NCBI GenBank assembly: GCA_002499445.1 | Contig: DALS01000033.1 | Location: 1 to 64,000, forward strand | Direction: 5' to 3' | Source of the DNA: Methanosarcina sp. UBA293 | GTDB taxonomy: Archaea > Halobacteriota > Methanosarcinia > Methanosarcinales > Methanosarcinaceae | DNA: 64,000 nt | Shown here: positions 54,698-64,000 of the stretch, in pieces | How the letters are laid out: each line of letters opens with the position of its first letter | Numbering within the stretch: position 1 is the first letter of the stretch | Program-made: the position numbers and the translations under genes | Notes under the pieces: model-generated | Told to the model about the DNA's origin: nothing | The model's input: only the letters and a program-made list of their open reading frames with translations | Databases searched by the model: none

Positions 54698-55447
54698 TTA
54701 GCGAATTCCTTCGGCTGTAATTGTAAACTCTGCACTTGAGCCTTCAGGACGGGAACGGTGTTTGTACAAAATAGCGCGCCTGGTTCCCTCACCTGTTTTT
54801 TCCAGCTGGATAATCGCTTTTGAGGTATGTTCCAGGGAACTCCCGCCAAGCGGGCGCACCCCTCCTGAAGTAATATCTGAATATACCTGATTGGTTATAA
54901 CTGCAGCAAAACCATATTTGCGGGCAAGAGCATGCAAAAATCCTATCTGGCTAGCAAGTTCTCTGCGGCTTTTCATGCCTGTCTCATCGTCTTCAAGCTC
55001 GAATCTATAATACGAGGTTGCAGAGTCCAAGATCACAAGACCGATATTCTCACTGGCTATTCTCTCCACCTCCCTCACGGCCGCATACTGCTCTTCAAAA
55101 TTCAGGGGTTCATAGATAATGATGCTCCTAGCTATTTCTTTTGCATTTTCCCCTGCAATCTGCTTGAAACGGGCAGGAGAAAGTCCTTCAGTATCTATGA
55201 AGATAACTCTTTGCCCTTGCTTTACGCATTCCACTGCAAGCTGGATGCAAATATTCGTTTTTCCGGTTCCTGCAGGTCCAAAGACTTGAGTCACGATCCC
55301 TTTTTCGAAACCTCCTCCTAGAAGCTCGTCAAGAGGCTTGCAGCCGGAAGATAACAACTTTTCTATGAAATGACACCTCTTTTTGTGCTTGATGAAATAT
55401 AACTGGTCCATGATATAACGGTTTTTTGTAGTTTTCAACTTTTCCAA
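54698..55447 (-). CDS. radB: DNA repair and recombination protein RadB
   Basis: A RecA/RadA-type ATPase paralogue that assists archaeal RadA. Walker A is GPAGTGKTNICIQLA; Walker B LVILDSATSYYRFE; NQVYSDITSGGVRPLGGSSLEH is the L2/Gly-rich region. It lacks the N-terminal DNA-binding domain of RadA, which is the mark of RadB. The full open frame gives 249 residues, but the family usually begins at LLSSGCKPLDELLGGG; a TTG at 55357 would give about 219 residues, so the start is uncertain. Confidence 0.88.
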   Translation of the reverse strand: MEKLKTTKNRYIMDQLYFIKHKKRCHFIEKLLSSGCKPLDELLGGGFEKGIVTQVFGPAGTGKTNICIQLAVECVKQGQRVIFIDTEGLSPARFKQIAGENAKEIARSIIIYEPLNFEEQYAAVREVERIASENIGLVILDSATSYYRFELEDDETGMKSRRELASQIGFLHALARKYGFAAVITNQVYSDITSGGVRPLGGSSLEHTSKAIIQLEKTGEGTRRAILYKHRSRPEGSSAEFTITAEGIR

Positions 55448-55996
55448 GAAGATTAATCCTTTCTAATATGGATAAAATGATAAAATAGATATAAAAGAAA
55501 TGCTAGGTATATTCTTCCCGATTTCAATAAATGTCAGACATAGTTTTCCTCAGCTTGAGAAGATAAAACATTTTATAATAATATACTGAAAATAGAAAAT
55601 GTTTTTTGTTTATATGTTATAAAATCTAAGGAATGAAAACTATTTAAATTAAATGACATTTAGTGATACTTGCCTGAATATAAAGGCCATCTTTGCTTAA
55701 GAGAATGAAAAATGATATCTCAGGGTATTTCTAGAGACTGTGCTCCGTACGATATCACTGGCTCGATACTTATTAGCCGATACTTGGAAACATATATTTT
55801 TAGGGATTATAGGGTTAACCAAGGATGGTAACCCTGTGGGGTTTTATTTTATTGCTATAATGCGCTTTAGATTTGCGCGCTTACTCTGCAATAATGGAAA
55901 ACAAACATAATGTTTAAGAAGGGAAAAAACCTCGCAAGAAATAGAGTTAAAAATCAGACTAAGGATTAAAGAGTAAAAATCAGAGGGACGTAAAGC
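55448..55996. other. 549-bp intergenic region
   Basis: Divergent between radB and the glutaredoxin-like gene. An imperfect hairpin, AGGGTTAACC with GGTAACCCT (55811-55834), is followed by GTGGGGTTTTATTTT and could end a transcript or be an operator. No gene is seen. Confidence 0.45.
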
Positions 55997-56248
55997 ATGG
56001 CAAAAGTAATTATTTATACGACGGAAAGCTGTTCGAAATGCAATAAATTAAAGGAATTCCTGGAAGCACACTCAGTTGCTTTCGAGGTAGCAGACATGTC
56101 TACTCCCGAAGCTCTAACAGAACTGCGTTTCAACGGAGTTTTCACAGTGACAGCTCCTGTTTTACAGATCGATGATACCTTTCTTACACACGAGGAACTC
56201 TTCATAGGGGGAGAAATAAATCCTGAAAAAATTCACGGAATCCTGTGA
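55997..56248 (+). CDS. glutaredoxin-like thiol protein, NrdH type
   Basis: 83 residues with the redox motif CSKC at the first helix (TTESCSKCNKLKEFL) and the cis-proline region FTVTAPVLQID. Sequence and length resemble NrdH/glutaredoxin-like proteins that reduce ribonucleotide reductase. It is directly upstream of nrdD and nrdG, so it probably reduces NrdD. Start ATG with GAGGGACG upstream. Confidence 0.85.
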   Translation: MAKVIIYTTESCSKCNKLKEFLEAHSVAFEVADMSTPEALTELRFNGVFTVTAPVLQIDDTFLTHEELFIGGEINPEKIHGIL

Positions 56249-56326
56249 TGAAAGAGGTCTGAAAATTAAAAACGAATTGAATATATTATAAGTTCCATTA
56301 TTAAAGCAGTTACTGAAGATGAGAAA

Positions 56327-58711
56327 ATGACAAACAAGATCCTCTTACCCGATGGCCAGTTATCTGACAACCAGTCAGCGCAAAAGCCGCTTGAAAAGTT
56401 GTCCGTCTCTCCTCTCCCCAAAAATGACCCGTTATCTGACAACCAGCCAGTGCAAAAAACTCTTGACGGCTCGTCTATCTCCCCTCTTCCCAAAGTAAGG
56501 ACAACAGACGGTTTCATCCTTAACTGGGATAGGAACATTATTGTAAACCAGCTTCTAAAAGAAACAAAATTAAGCGAGATCTTCTACAATAAACCCTCAA
56601 TCACAAAAGAAGAAGCTCTTGAGATTGCAAAGCACGCAGAAAAACTCATTAAAAAAATGAATATTAAGTTTCTCTCAGGTCCTCTTATCCGGGAAATCGT
56701 AAACAATATCCTGCTTGACAGGGGACATATCGAGTGGAGAAATATCATGACAAGGGTCGGGGCTTCGGTCTACGATGCCTATGAAATCGATACTGGATAT
56801 GGGTTTGAGGCTAATGACAACGCAAATCAGCTTAACAATGCTGAAACTTCACATAAAAGAAAAGCCGACAAAATGTCCAAAGAGCAAAACCTTCTCCTGA
56901 TGCCAAAAGAGCTTGCAGATTTACATTTGAACGGGGATTTCCATATCCATGACCTTGAATACATGGGCACCAGGCCATTTTGCCAGGATTGGGATCTTCG
57001 CTACTTTTTTTACTATGGTCTCATGCCTGATGGGGTAGGAACTCAATCGAGCGTTGCAAAGCCAGCAAAGAATGCTGAGGTGGCTTTTCTTCATGCGGTA
57101 AAAGCTATGGGTTCGGCTCAAACCAATTTTGCAGGTGGGCAGGGCTTTTACAATTTTTTGACTTTTATGGCTCCCTATTTGGAAGGCAAATCCGAAACCG
57201 AAATCAAGCAGCTTATGCAAATGTTTGTCTATGAAATGATGCAAATGATGTGCGCAAGAGGCGGGCAGACGGTCTTTTCATCTGTGCAGCTTTCTCCTGG
57301 AGTCCCAAAGCTCTGGAGAAACATTCCAATTGTCGCGATGGGCAAAATCTGGGACGACAAGCAAGCCCCGCTCAGAACCTACGGAGAATTTGAAAAAGAG
57401 GTTCGCCTTGGATTTAAGGCTTTAATGGACGTCATGCTTGAAGGAGATGCTTGGGGTAAGCCTTTCAGTTTCCCAAAGCCCGAGATTTCCATTGAACCTG
57501 ACTTTATGGAGGAAGACGAAGAATTCAACAGGACTCACCCTGAACTTCTGACTTATAAAGAGCTGTACAGGATGACCTTCGAGCTGGCTGCCAAATTCGG
57601 GACTCCTTATTTTGATAATCAGCTTCCTGAGTACAGGGGCGCAGGAGAAGGGATTTCATGTTATCAGTGCTGCGCTTATCAATTTTCTGCAAACCCTACT
57701 GATGATAAAGAGTTCGATGACAAACTTCATTTCAAGGACGGAAAACACTTTTCAATGGGCTCGTGGATGGTCCTGTCTTTAAACTGTCCAAGGGCTGCAT
57801 ATAGGGCTGAACATGATGATGAGAAGCTTTTCAATGAGCTCAAGACCCTGATGAACCAGGGTGTGGAAGTTTTCAAGATCAAGCAAAAATGGATGAGCAA
57901 TCTAATAAAGAAAAACAGGATTCCGTTTGCAGCTCAGTGCCCCAAAGATCCGAATACCGGAGAAAAAGGAGCTATAGCTGTTGATTTCGACAGCCTGGTT
58001 TATACCATCGGAATAGTCGGAATTAATGAAATGGTTCAGCACCACACAGGCTACCAGATGCATGAGTCTCAGGACGCATATAAGCTTGCAATCAGGGCTA
58101 TGTTTGAAATGAAGATGCATGCTCAAGAGCTTTCACAGGAAACAGGTATGGAAATTGCCCTTGCAAGAACGCCTGCCGAAACGACAGCCCAGCGTTTTGC
58201 AGTCTCTGACCTCCTTCATAAGCAATATGCCGATAAAGCCGAGTTCACAATTAAAGGGGATGTGGAAGGCGCAAAAAGTGAGTTAAGCCAGACACATGAC
58301 CTGCCTATCTACTATACCAATGGGACCCATTTGCCGCCTGGTGCAGATATATCCCTGCCTGAAAGAATAAAGTATGAACATACTTTCTTCCCAATTGTTG
58401 ACGGTGGAAATATAATGCATATCTGGCTTGGGGAAGGAAAGCCAGATCCTGATGGTCTGCAGGAGCTTGCCATGCACATAGCAAAGAATACCCAGACCGG
58501 TTATTTTGCCTTTACCCGGGACATGACTGTGTGCACTGACGAAGGGTATGTAGCTGATGGTTTGCTGGACAGATGCCCGAAATGTAAGTCTGAAAATGTG
58601 CAGCACCTCTCAAGGATCACAGGATACCTTCAGTCCGTAGAAGGCTGGAATAAAGGCAAACGTCAGGAACTTCTGGACAGAAAGCGATATAGTACAAGGG
58701 AACTCAGGTAA
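56327..58711 (+). CDS. nrdD: anaerobic ribonucleoside-triphosphate reductase
   Basis: Makes deoxynucleotides by glycyl-radical chemistry; activated by NrdG. 794 residues. The glycyl radical loop is SRITGYLQ with Gly766 (C-terminal). An ATP-cone follows the N-terminus at about 60-150 (VRTTDGFILNWDRNIIVNQL). Catalytic cysteines are expected in SCYQCCAYQF. The zinc ribbon shows Cys736, then CPKC (750/753); the usual fourth cysteine is replaced by Glu739 (CTDEGY instead of CxxCG). The N-terminal 60 residues contain a 24-residue duplication (see repeat). Between glutaredoxin-like and nrdG genes. Confidence 0.93.
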   Translation: MTNKILLPDGQLSDNQSAQKPLEKLSVSPLPKNDPLSDNQPVQKTLDGSSISPLPKVRTTDGFILNWDRNIIVNQLLKETKLSEIFYNKPSITKEEALEIAKHAEKLIKKMNIKFLSGPLIREIVNNILLDRGHIEWRNIMTRVGASVYDAYEIDTGYGFEANDNANQLNNAETSHKRKADKMSKEQNLLLMPKELADLHLNGDFHIHDLEYMGTRPFCQDWDLRYFFYYGLMPDGVGTQSSVAKPAKNAEVAFLHAVKAMGSAQTNFAGGQGFYNFLTFMAPYLEGKSETEIKQLMQMFVYEMMQMMCARGGQTVFSSVQLSPGVPKLWRNIPIVAMGKIWDDKQAPLRTYGEFEKEVRLGFKALMDVMLEGDAWGKPFSFPKPEISIEPDFMEEDEEFNRTHPELLTYKELYRMTFELAAKFGTPYFDNQLPEYRGAGEGISCYQCCAYQFSANPTDDKEFDDKLHFKDGKHFSMGSWMVLSLNCPRAAYRAEHDDEKLFNELKTLMNQGVEVFKIKQKWMSNLIKKNRIPFAAQCPKDPNTGEKGAIAVDFDSLVYTIGIVGINEMVQHHTGYQMHESQDAYKLAIRAMFEMKMHAQELSQETGMEIALARTPAETTAQRFAVSDLLHKQYADKAEFTIKGDVEGAKSELSQTHDLPIYYTNGTHLPPGADISLPERIKYEHTFFPIVDGGNIMHIWLGEGKPDPDGLQELAMHIAKNTQTGYFAFTRDMTVCTDEGYVADGLLDRCPKCKSENVQHLSRITGYLQSVEGWNKGKRQELLDRKRYSTRELR
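56360..56503 (+). repeat. 72-bp in-frame duplication in nrdD
   Basis: Two diverged 72-base copies begin TTATCTGACAACCAG at 56360 and 56432 and encode LSDNQ(S/P)(A/V)QK-type 24 residues ending SPLPK. Located in the linker before the ATP-cone, which may tolerate length variation. Confidence 0.8.
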
Positions 58712-58789
58712 GAGTCCCTTAAACCTTTTCTGTATTTTTATACAAAAACGTTAGAGACAGTAGGCTATGAAAGGCAAGAAGTGTAGGCT

Positions 58790-59572
58790 ATGAAGGTAAA
58801 TTATGCAGGTACTGTCCCACTCTCGACCCTAGATTGGAGTGGGAGAGCTGCGATCACTATTTTTTTTCGAGGATGTCCCTTTCGCTGTCCCTACTGTCAG
58901 AACCATCCTTACCTCCAGGGACTGAACTCTGTAGAACTGGACTTTGTGAAGGGGCAGATTAAAAAATCGAAATCCTTTGTGAGTTCGGTTGTATTTTCAG
59001 GAGGGGAACCTCTGATGCAGGATGCAGTTGTGCCTCTTGCAGAATTTGTAAAAGAACTTGGGCTCTTAGTCGGAATTCACACAAATGGCTGTTATCCTGA
59101 AATGGCAGGCGAACTGGTTAAACGAAAACTGGTTGATAAGTTTTTTATTGATATAAAAGCTCCTCCTGCTGATCCTGCACTTTACGGGAAAGTTATAGGC
59201 TGGGGAGAACATGAAGCCGTGAAAATGACTCCTGAACAGATTACTGCGGCTATAATAGAAACGCTCGAAATTGTAAATTCCAGTGGCTTAGAACTTGAGC
59301 TCAGGACAACACTAATCAGGGATTTTATAGGAAGTAAGCAAGAAATTACGAGTATAGCTGCCTGGATTTCGGAACATATAAAAAATAAGAAACTTACATA
59401 TGTATTGCAGCAGGGAATTCCGGAATATAGCTTGCAGGAAAACTTAAGGAACACACAGGTTCTGGAAAGGGAGGAATTATACGAACTCGGAAGAATCGCA
59501 AAAAACTTTCTGGAAAATGTTAGAATAAGAACAAAAGAAGGTGGAGAAGAAGTAATCCTTAACTCTATATAA
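58790..59572 (+). CDS. nrdG: anaerobic ribonucleotide reductase activating protein
   Basis: Radical SAM activase that installs the glycyl radical on NrdD. 260 residues. The cluster motif CX3CX2C is Cys29, 33 and 36 (CPFRCPYC). FSGGEPLMQ (SAM amine contact) and GIHTNGCYPE follow; the C-terminal part is longer than E. coli NrdG (about 150) and resembles the archaeal/pyruvate-formate-lyase-activase-like class. 78 bases after nrdD, same operon. Start ATG (MKVNYAG). Confidence 0.93.
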   Translation: MKVNYAGTVPLSTLDWSGRAAITIFFRGCPFRCPYCQNHPYLQGLNSVELDFVKGQIKKSKSFVSSVVFSGGEPLMQDAVVPLAEFVKELGLLVGIHTNGCYPEMAGELVKRKLVDKFFIDIKAPPADPALYGKVIGWGEHEAVKMTPEQITAAIIETLEIVNSSGLELELRTTLIRDFIGSKQEITSIAAWISEHIKNKKLTYVLQQGIPEYSLQENLRNTQVLEREELYELGRIAKNFLENVRIRTKEGGEEVILNSI

Positions 59573-59976
59573 TATTTCCAGCGTATAATTTATTTGGATT
59601 TATTGATGCTCTCTTGGCTGGCTTTTTATCGGTTTTTTAAAAAGCAAAATCTGTTTCTCTTTTTAAGTTCCACTTCTCGATTCTATTTTGCTTCTACCTT
59701 TCCAGCTTATTGATATTTTCTCCTTTCCGAGTTTTTAATAGAAAAACCATATTTAAGTTCAAATGATTTTGAAGTTTACAAAAACCTTATACATCCCTAG
59801 AGATTAAGGGCTTGTTAAACCATGGAAGATTTACTCGTTCAATACCTATTAATAAATGTTAATATTTTTAAAATAATGTTTAGCTCAATACTAAAAATCT
59901 CTCAGTTTGCACTGCCAACTTTTGTATAATGCGTTGAATTACAAAAATTAAATAAAGGAGAGTAACTCAGTGCATC
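59573..59976. other. intergenic region between nrdG and thiL
   Basis: 404 bases. An eight-pair stem at 59621-59645 (GCTTTTTA with TAAAAAGC) 50 bases after nrdG may be a terminator. The right half should contain the thiL promoter. No gene. Confidence 0.5.
59621..59645 (+). terminator. possible terminator after nrdG
   Basis: GCTTTTTA and TAAAAAGC pair around a T-rich nine-base loop. Weak GC content makes it a tentative call. Confidence 0.4.
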
Positions 59977-61056
59977 TTGGCTTACAAAAAACGAATTAAA
60001 AAGAAAGCAAAAGTAATCGTTTTCAAAAGAACCATGAAAAACACAAAAGTATCTTCAATTGGAGAGCGCGCTCTTATCTCCATTTTATCTGAAATTTTTA
60101 AAGTTCCCGATGGCAAGGAGAAAGGACAGGAAGGAATCCTTATAGGTGCAGGTTCAGATGACTGCGCCGTCCTTGACCTGGTAGGTGAAGACTGCTTGGT
60201 TGTCACTACCGACATGCTGCATAGGACTACGGATTTTCCGGAAGAAATGACTCCCTGGCAAATAGGCTGGATGTCAGCAGCCGTAAACCTGAGTGACATT
60301 GCAGCTATGGGGGCAGAACCCACAGGGCTTGTTATAGCAATCGGGATGCCTACTGATACTGAAATTGATTTTGTTAAAGAACTTGCAAAAGGTATGCAGG
60401 CATGTGCTGAGTTCTGCGGAACTGCGATTATCGGAGGCGACCTTGACACCCACGCAGAATTGACAATTACAGGGACAGCAATAGGCAGGGTGAAAAAAAA
60501 TCAACTCCTTCTTCGGCGTGGAGCAAAGTCAGGTGACCTTGTCTGTGTCACAGGATATACAGGGTCTGCAGGCGCAGCTCTGGAAGCCCTTCTGTCAAAA
60601 AAACTAGTAAGTGAACTTGTTCTGAAGGCGCTTTTTGAACCCATTCCGCGCGTGAGAGAAGCAAGGAAGCTGGCCGAATCTGGAGCAGTCACATCCATGA
60701 TGGATACAAGTGATGGTCTTGCGATGTCTCTTTACGACCTTGCCAAGCAGAGCAAGGTAGGCTTCAAGATTCGGGAAAATTCTCTCCCTATCCTCAGGGA
60801 TGTCCGAGAATTTGCTTCAAATCCGCACAAGCTAAAGGAACTTGCCCTTTACACTGGTGGAGATTTCGAACTTCTTATTACAGTTGACCCGCAAAAGATG
60901 AAAAAAGTACAAAATATATGTAACTTAACTGTTATAGGAGAATGCACAAGGTATGAAGCGGGTATTGTAATTGAATCCCCAGAATGCAAGCTTACAACTA
61001 TTAAACAGCGAGGATACCAGCAGCTAAAAGCCGAAGCTGTTGATAGATCTTCCTAA
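59977..61056 (+). CDS. thiL: thiamine-monophosphate kinase
   Basis: Phosphorylates TMP to the cofactor thiamine diphosphate. PurM-fold: DDCAVLDLVGEDCLVVTTDML, GWMSAAVNLSDIAAMGAEP, IIGGDLDTHAELTITGTAIG and DTSDGLAMSLYDLAKQS, with GGDFELLITVD. The start is uncertain: TTG at 59977 (359 residues) has GGAG 17 bases upstream; the ATG at 60034 (MKNTKVSSIGER) gives 340 residues. The basic 19-residue extension RIKKKAKVIVFKR is unusual for the family, which favours the later ATG. Confidence 0.9.
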   Translation: MAYKKRIKKKAKVIVFKRTMKNTKVSSIGERALISILSEIFKVPDGKEKGQEGILIGAGSDDCAVLDLVGEDCLVVTTDMLHRTTDFPEEMTPWQIGWMSAAVNLSDIAAMGAEPTGLVIAIGMPTDTEIDFVKELAKGMQACAEFCGTAIIGGDLDTHAELTITGTAIGRVKKNQLLLRRGAKSGDLVCVTGYTGSAGAALEALLSKKLVSELVLKALFEPIPRVREARKLAESGAVTSMMDTSDGLAMSLYDLAKQSKVGFKIRENSLPILRDVREFASNPHKLKELALYTGGDFELLITVDPQKMKKVQNICNLTVIGECTRYEAGIVIESPECKLTTIKQRGYQQLKAEAVDRSS

Positions 61057-61229
61057 TTAAAAACTAATTTACTCCCCACAAACCGGAAACTTAGAGATAG
61101 ACAAAAGATAGACAAAAATTTTTAATTTTTGATAGATAAAACCCCTAAAGATCATAAAGTAAAGCAAATTCTAAGCTAAACTGATTAAATTCATATTATA
61201 TTTATGCACAAGGTTCAGAAGGATAGAAT

Positions 61230-64000
61230 ATGAAAAAAACTAGTTTACAGATATTTATAGCACTTCTGGTGCTAGGGCTATTTTGTGGAACTGTAACAGC
61301 AGTCCCAAGTATAATAGCAGATCCTCAGCCCTCACAGAATGTTACAGTTACAGGGACGGTAGGTGCACCTCAAGCGTTTACCATTCCTTTTAACGAAAAC
61401 GCGACTGTCACGTGGAACGTAAAAGGAGAGAACATAAAAGAAGAGAACACAACAACGCAAACTGATAGTAATAATGTTGCAACTCTCAATCATGTTTTAC
61501 AGTTAGGTTCGTACCAGGTGACAGCCAGTGTGGACGAGTTAGGGCAGATAGCAGCCTGGAATGTAGAAGGAAAAGCAGTAGGTCCAGTAATCACCTTATC
61601 TGACCCTTCGTCGCAGGATGTTAGCAACAATGTAGGAGAATCAAGAACATTCACTGCAACTGTTAGCCAGCCCTCGAATATGACCTGGTACTTTGATGAC
61701 ACTCCCATTAATGCAAATATCACGGAGACAACCTCCGTAACCGAGTCATCATACACCCGCGGTCCTGCAACCCAGGGCACGCATACAATTAAAGTGGATG
61801 CACAGAATGAAAATGGTACTGGCTCAAATTTCTGGACATGGACAGTATCAGCAACTTCACTACCAGTTAATGTGACCCCTACTGAAGAGACAATAAACCT
61901 AGCTAAGGGTGAGTCCAAAACTTTCAGTGTCAATACTACAAATGGTCAGAATATTAATGCCCAATGGTATTTAAATGGCGAATTAAAGAAAGACGAGCCT
62001 GGAGTACCTTCCTCTTCGTATTTACTTGAAGAAAATAATACAGGGGAATTTACTCTAAAGCTGGTTACTACCGATCCTACTGGCACATACACTCCATATG
62101 AAAAAACATGGAAAGTAAATGTACAGACTACTTACCATTCAAGTGGGAACAGGATCTGGGACGAAAAATTGGGACTGGCCAAAACCTATATTTGGAATGC
62201 ACAGAGTTATTCAGGATTCTACTATGACCTTGATTCTGGAGTATCTTCAGAAGAAATGACCATTGAGAATATAGGTAGGAATATAGATGCAGGAGATGTT
62301 AAGTATAGAACTAGGCCTACTGAGACTAATTTTGAATATAGTAAGTGGGGCTCCTACCAGGTCATAGGATTCATGGCAGAGAAATACTTTGCAGGTTATA
62401 GTAAAGAAAATTCCTCGGTTATAGGGAAAGACGTTAGCCTGATTTCTAATGGTATTCTTTCCAAGATCCTTATTGACAGCGACGACAAAAAGTCTACATA
62501 TGCCGGTGATTCTCTTGTCCTTGAAGACGGTTATTCCCTAAACATCGTTGAAGTTGATGTTAAGGGGAGTTCCGTCTGGGTGCAGCTTGAAAAAGACGGA
62601 AACGTTGTGGATAACGGCTTTATCTTATCTGGAGAGGATTATGTCTATAAGACTGAACTTGGTGGAGCAGAAGACGTACCCGTAATTATTGCGCACTTCG
62701 GCACTGTTTTCTCAGGCCGTGAAACTTCGGTTACGTCTATTGAGGGGATTTTCCAGATTTCGGACAATTACGTAGAACTCCATAATGGAGATACCTTTGG
62801 GAAAATGAAAGTCAAGTCCATGAGTAGCAGTGAAATAAGAATGGAAAATGAAGACGATATTGGACTTGATAAGGGAAAAACTATCGATCTCATGGGTAAG
62901 ATAAAGCTCCAGGTAGCTGATGACAGTAGCCTGCGCTTTGCTCCTATTCTGGATATCTCGGAACCTGGAACTTACGAACTGCGCGGAACTGTTTACGATA
63001 AAGATAAAGATGGAGATTCTATTCCTACCTGGACTCCCTTCAATTTCGAAGGTTTCTATTATAACATAGACGAGGGAATTGGAACTGAAGAGCTTAAGAT
63101 TGAAGAACTAAACGGCAGAAATATCCCAACCAATAAACTGGTTTATGAATCCACACCCCAAAATGTTCCGTTTGAATACAATAACTGGGGCAATTTCACA
63201 GTTGTCGGGTTCATGGCTGACAAGTATTTTGCAGGCTATCAGGATGGAGCCGTTAACGGAGAAATCAACAGGGTAAGCCTTCTTTCGAATGATATCCTCT
63301 CAAAAGTCCTTAAGGACACCGATGATAAGGAATCTATGTATTCAGGTTCTGCCCTCGTGCTTGAACAAGGTTACTCCCTGAATGTCAAAGAAGTCGATAT
63401 AAATGGAAATAATGTCTGGGTACAGCTCGAAAAGGACGGCAAAGTGGTAGATGAGGCTTTTGTTTCCTCCAATCAGGATTATGTTTACAAGACCGATATT
63501 GGAAAAGCTGAGAACATTCCTCTGATCATAGTCCATTTCGGCACGGTCTTTTTAGGCGAGACTTCGGCTGTTTTTACACAGGGCATCTTCCAGATTTCGG
63601 ATGAGTACACTGAAGTCAATAATGGAGATACCTTCGGCAAGATGAAAGTTAGCAGTGTCTCCGAGAGCGGTATCAAAATGAAAAACGACGACGATATCGG
63701 ACTTGACAAGGGGGATACTGTCAATATTATGGGCGATGTCAGTTTCAAGACGGCTGACGACAATGTTCTCAGGTTCTACCCTGCAGTGGAGATCCAAACC
63801 GCAGGTGGGGCAAGCAGGGAGCTAAAGATCAGCGTGCCTGATGAGATCATTGTGGGTGACACTTTTGATATCAAAGTAACTGCAGGTGAGAATCCTATCG
63901 AAGGAGCTAACGTAAAGGTTGACAAAACTACCGCAGGCCAGACTGACGTTGACGGGATTGTTGAATACACAGCCGAAAATATCGGGTCACTGAAGTTGAC
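61230..64000 (+). CDS. large S-layer-type surface protein (partial)
   Basis: Runs off the window end after 923 codons. A signal peptide (KKTSLQIFIALLVLGLFCG, with cleavage near TAVPS) leads to three beta-sandwich repeats (about 30-300: ITLSDPSSQDVSNNVGESRTF-type, with NxT/S glycosylation sites). Two S-layer duplication domains (DUF1608-type) follow at about 305-565 and 580-850, marked by WxxxxxxGFYYDxDxG, WGxxxVxGFMAxKYFAGY, SALVLEQGYSLNxxEVD and DIGLDKG. A third sandwich (IIVGDTFDIKVTAGENP) starts near 860. Start ATG with AAGGAT. It resembles Methanosarcina S-layer proteins but is longer, so may be a minor surface-layer protein or adhesin. Confidence 0.88.
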   Translation, partial: MKKTSLQIFIALLVLGLFCGTVTAVPSIIADPQPSQNVTVTGTVGAPQAFTIPFNENATVTWNVKGENIKEENTTTQTDSNNVATLNHVLQLGSYQVTASVDELGQIAAWNVEGKAVGPVITLSDPSSQDVSNNVGESRTFTATVSQPSNMTWYFDDTPINANITETTSVTESSYTRGPATQGTHTIKVDAQNENGTGSNFWTWTVSATSLPVNVTPTEETINLAKGESKTFSVNTTNGQNINAQWYLNGELKKDEPGVPSSSYLLEENNTGEFTLKLVTTDPTGTYTPYEKTWKVNVQTTYHSSGNRIWDEKLGLAKTYIWNAQSYSGFYYDLDSGVSSEEMTIENIGRNIDAGDVKYRTRPTETNFEYSKWGSYQVIGFMAEKYFAGYSKENSSVIGKDVSLISNGILSKILIDSDDKKSTYAGDSLVLEDGYSLNIVEVDVKGSSVWVQLEKDGNVVDNGFILSGEDYVYKTELGGAEDVPVIIAHFGTVFSGRETSVTSIEGIFQISDNYVELHNGDTFGKMKVKSMSSSEIRMENEDDIGLDKGKTIDLMGKIKLQVADDSSLRFAPILDISEPGTYELRGTVYDKDKDGDSIPTWTPFNFEGFYYNIDEGIGTEELKIEELNGRNIPTNKLVYESTPQNVPFEYNNWGNFTVVGFMADKYFAGYQDGAVNGEINRVSLLSNDILSKVLKDTDDKESMYSGSALVLEQGYSLNVKEVDINGNNVWVQLEKDGKVVDEAFVSSNQDYVYKTDIGKAENIPLIIVHFGTVFLGETSAVFTQGIFQISDEYTEVNNGDTFGKMKVSSVSESGIKMKNDDDIGLDKGDTVNIMGDVSFKTADDNVLRFYPAVEIQTAGGASRELKISVPDEIIVGDTFDIKVTAGENPIEGANVKVDKTTAGQTDVDGIVEYTAENIGSLKL

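Noticed and set aside
61490..61933. 147-codon minus-strand open frame
   Set aside because: Antisense of the S-layer gene, which has a signal peptide, ribosome site and domain matches.

Overview
The window comes from a methylotrophic methanogenic archaeon of the genus Methanosarcina. The clearest evidence is a complete pyrrolysine (Pyl) system on the minus strand: tRNA-Pyl with a CUA anticodon, then pylS, pylB, pylC and pylD. It sits beside methylamine genes: mtbA, mtmC, an mtmB with an in-frame amber codon at residue 202, and ramA. Supporting evidence is F420 biosynthesis (cofE), archaeal SecDF and Sec61-beta, RadB, an RFC small subunit, methanogen DUF1890/DUF1894 proteins, a Methanosarcina-type duplicated S-layer protein, and AT-rich intergenic DNA with TATA boxes. 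The species cannot be fixed from the sequence alone.

Layout. 0.1-4.8 kb: hisC and argD, a bactofilin-like protein and a PUA protein, all minus. 4.8-8.9 kb: a very AT-rich gap, an RHH-type protein and its neighbour, and DUF1890/DUF1894 genes. 9-18 kb: housekeeping genes (purM, lysC, apgM, an Hsp20, a CDF transporter, cofE, a cupin, dCMP deaminase). 18.3-22 kb: secF-secD and a divergent RFC small subunit. 22.9-24.2 kb: an ammonium transporter. 24.5-37.5 kb: the methylamine/pyrrolysine island. MtmB/MtmC demethylate monomethylamine onto a corrinoid, MtbA passes the methyl to coenzyme M, RamA reactivates the corrinoid, and PylBCD/PylS/PylT make and insert the Pyl needed in MtmB. A SAM methyltransferase and a DUF1638 protein are embedded here.

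37.7-47.4 kb is mainly a polyphosphate locus: a CYTH-HTH-degenerate HD-CHAD fusion, Ppx/GppA and Ppk. A disrupted dGTPase, with three 60-bp internal repeats and a frameshift, interrupts it. 47.9-55.4 kb: MutS-like ATPase, exported hydrolase, Sec61-beta (55 aa), MtnA, Ino1 and RadB. 56-59.6 kb: an anaerobic ribonucleotide reductase operon (glutaredoxin-like, nrdD, nrdG). 60-64 kb: thiL and a large S-layer protein that runs off the window.

Main points of interest: (1) besides mtmB, only pylB and ppx end in TAG. The pylB TAG lies one base before a TTG start of pylC, which suggests Pyl-dependent feedback; ppx read-through would add 26 residues. (2) The dGTPase has in-frame repeat expansion plus a single-base frameshift. 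(3) The CYTH-CHAD protein carries what looks like a dead copy of the neighbouring Ppx HD domain. (4) Several short tandem repeats and hairpin leaders lie upstream of methylamine-region genes.
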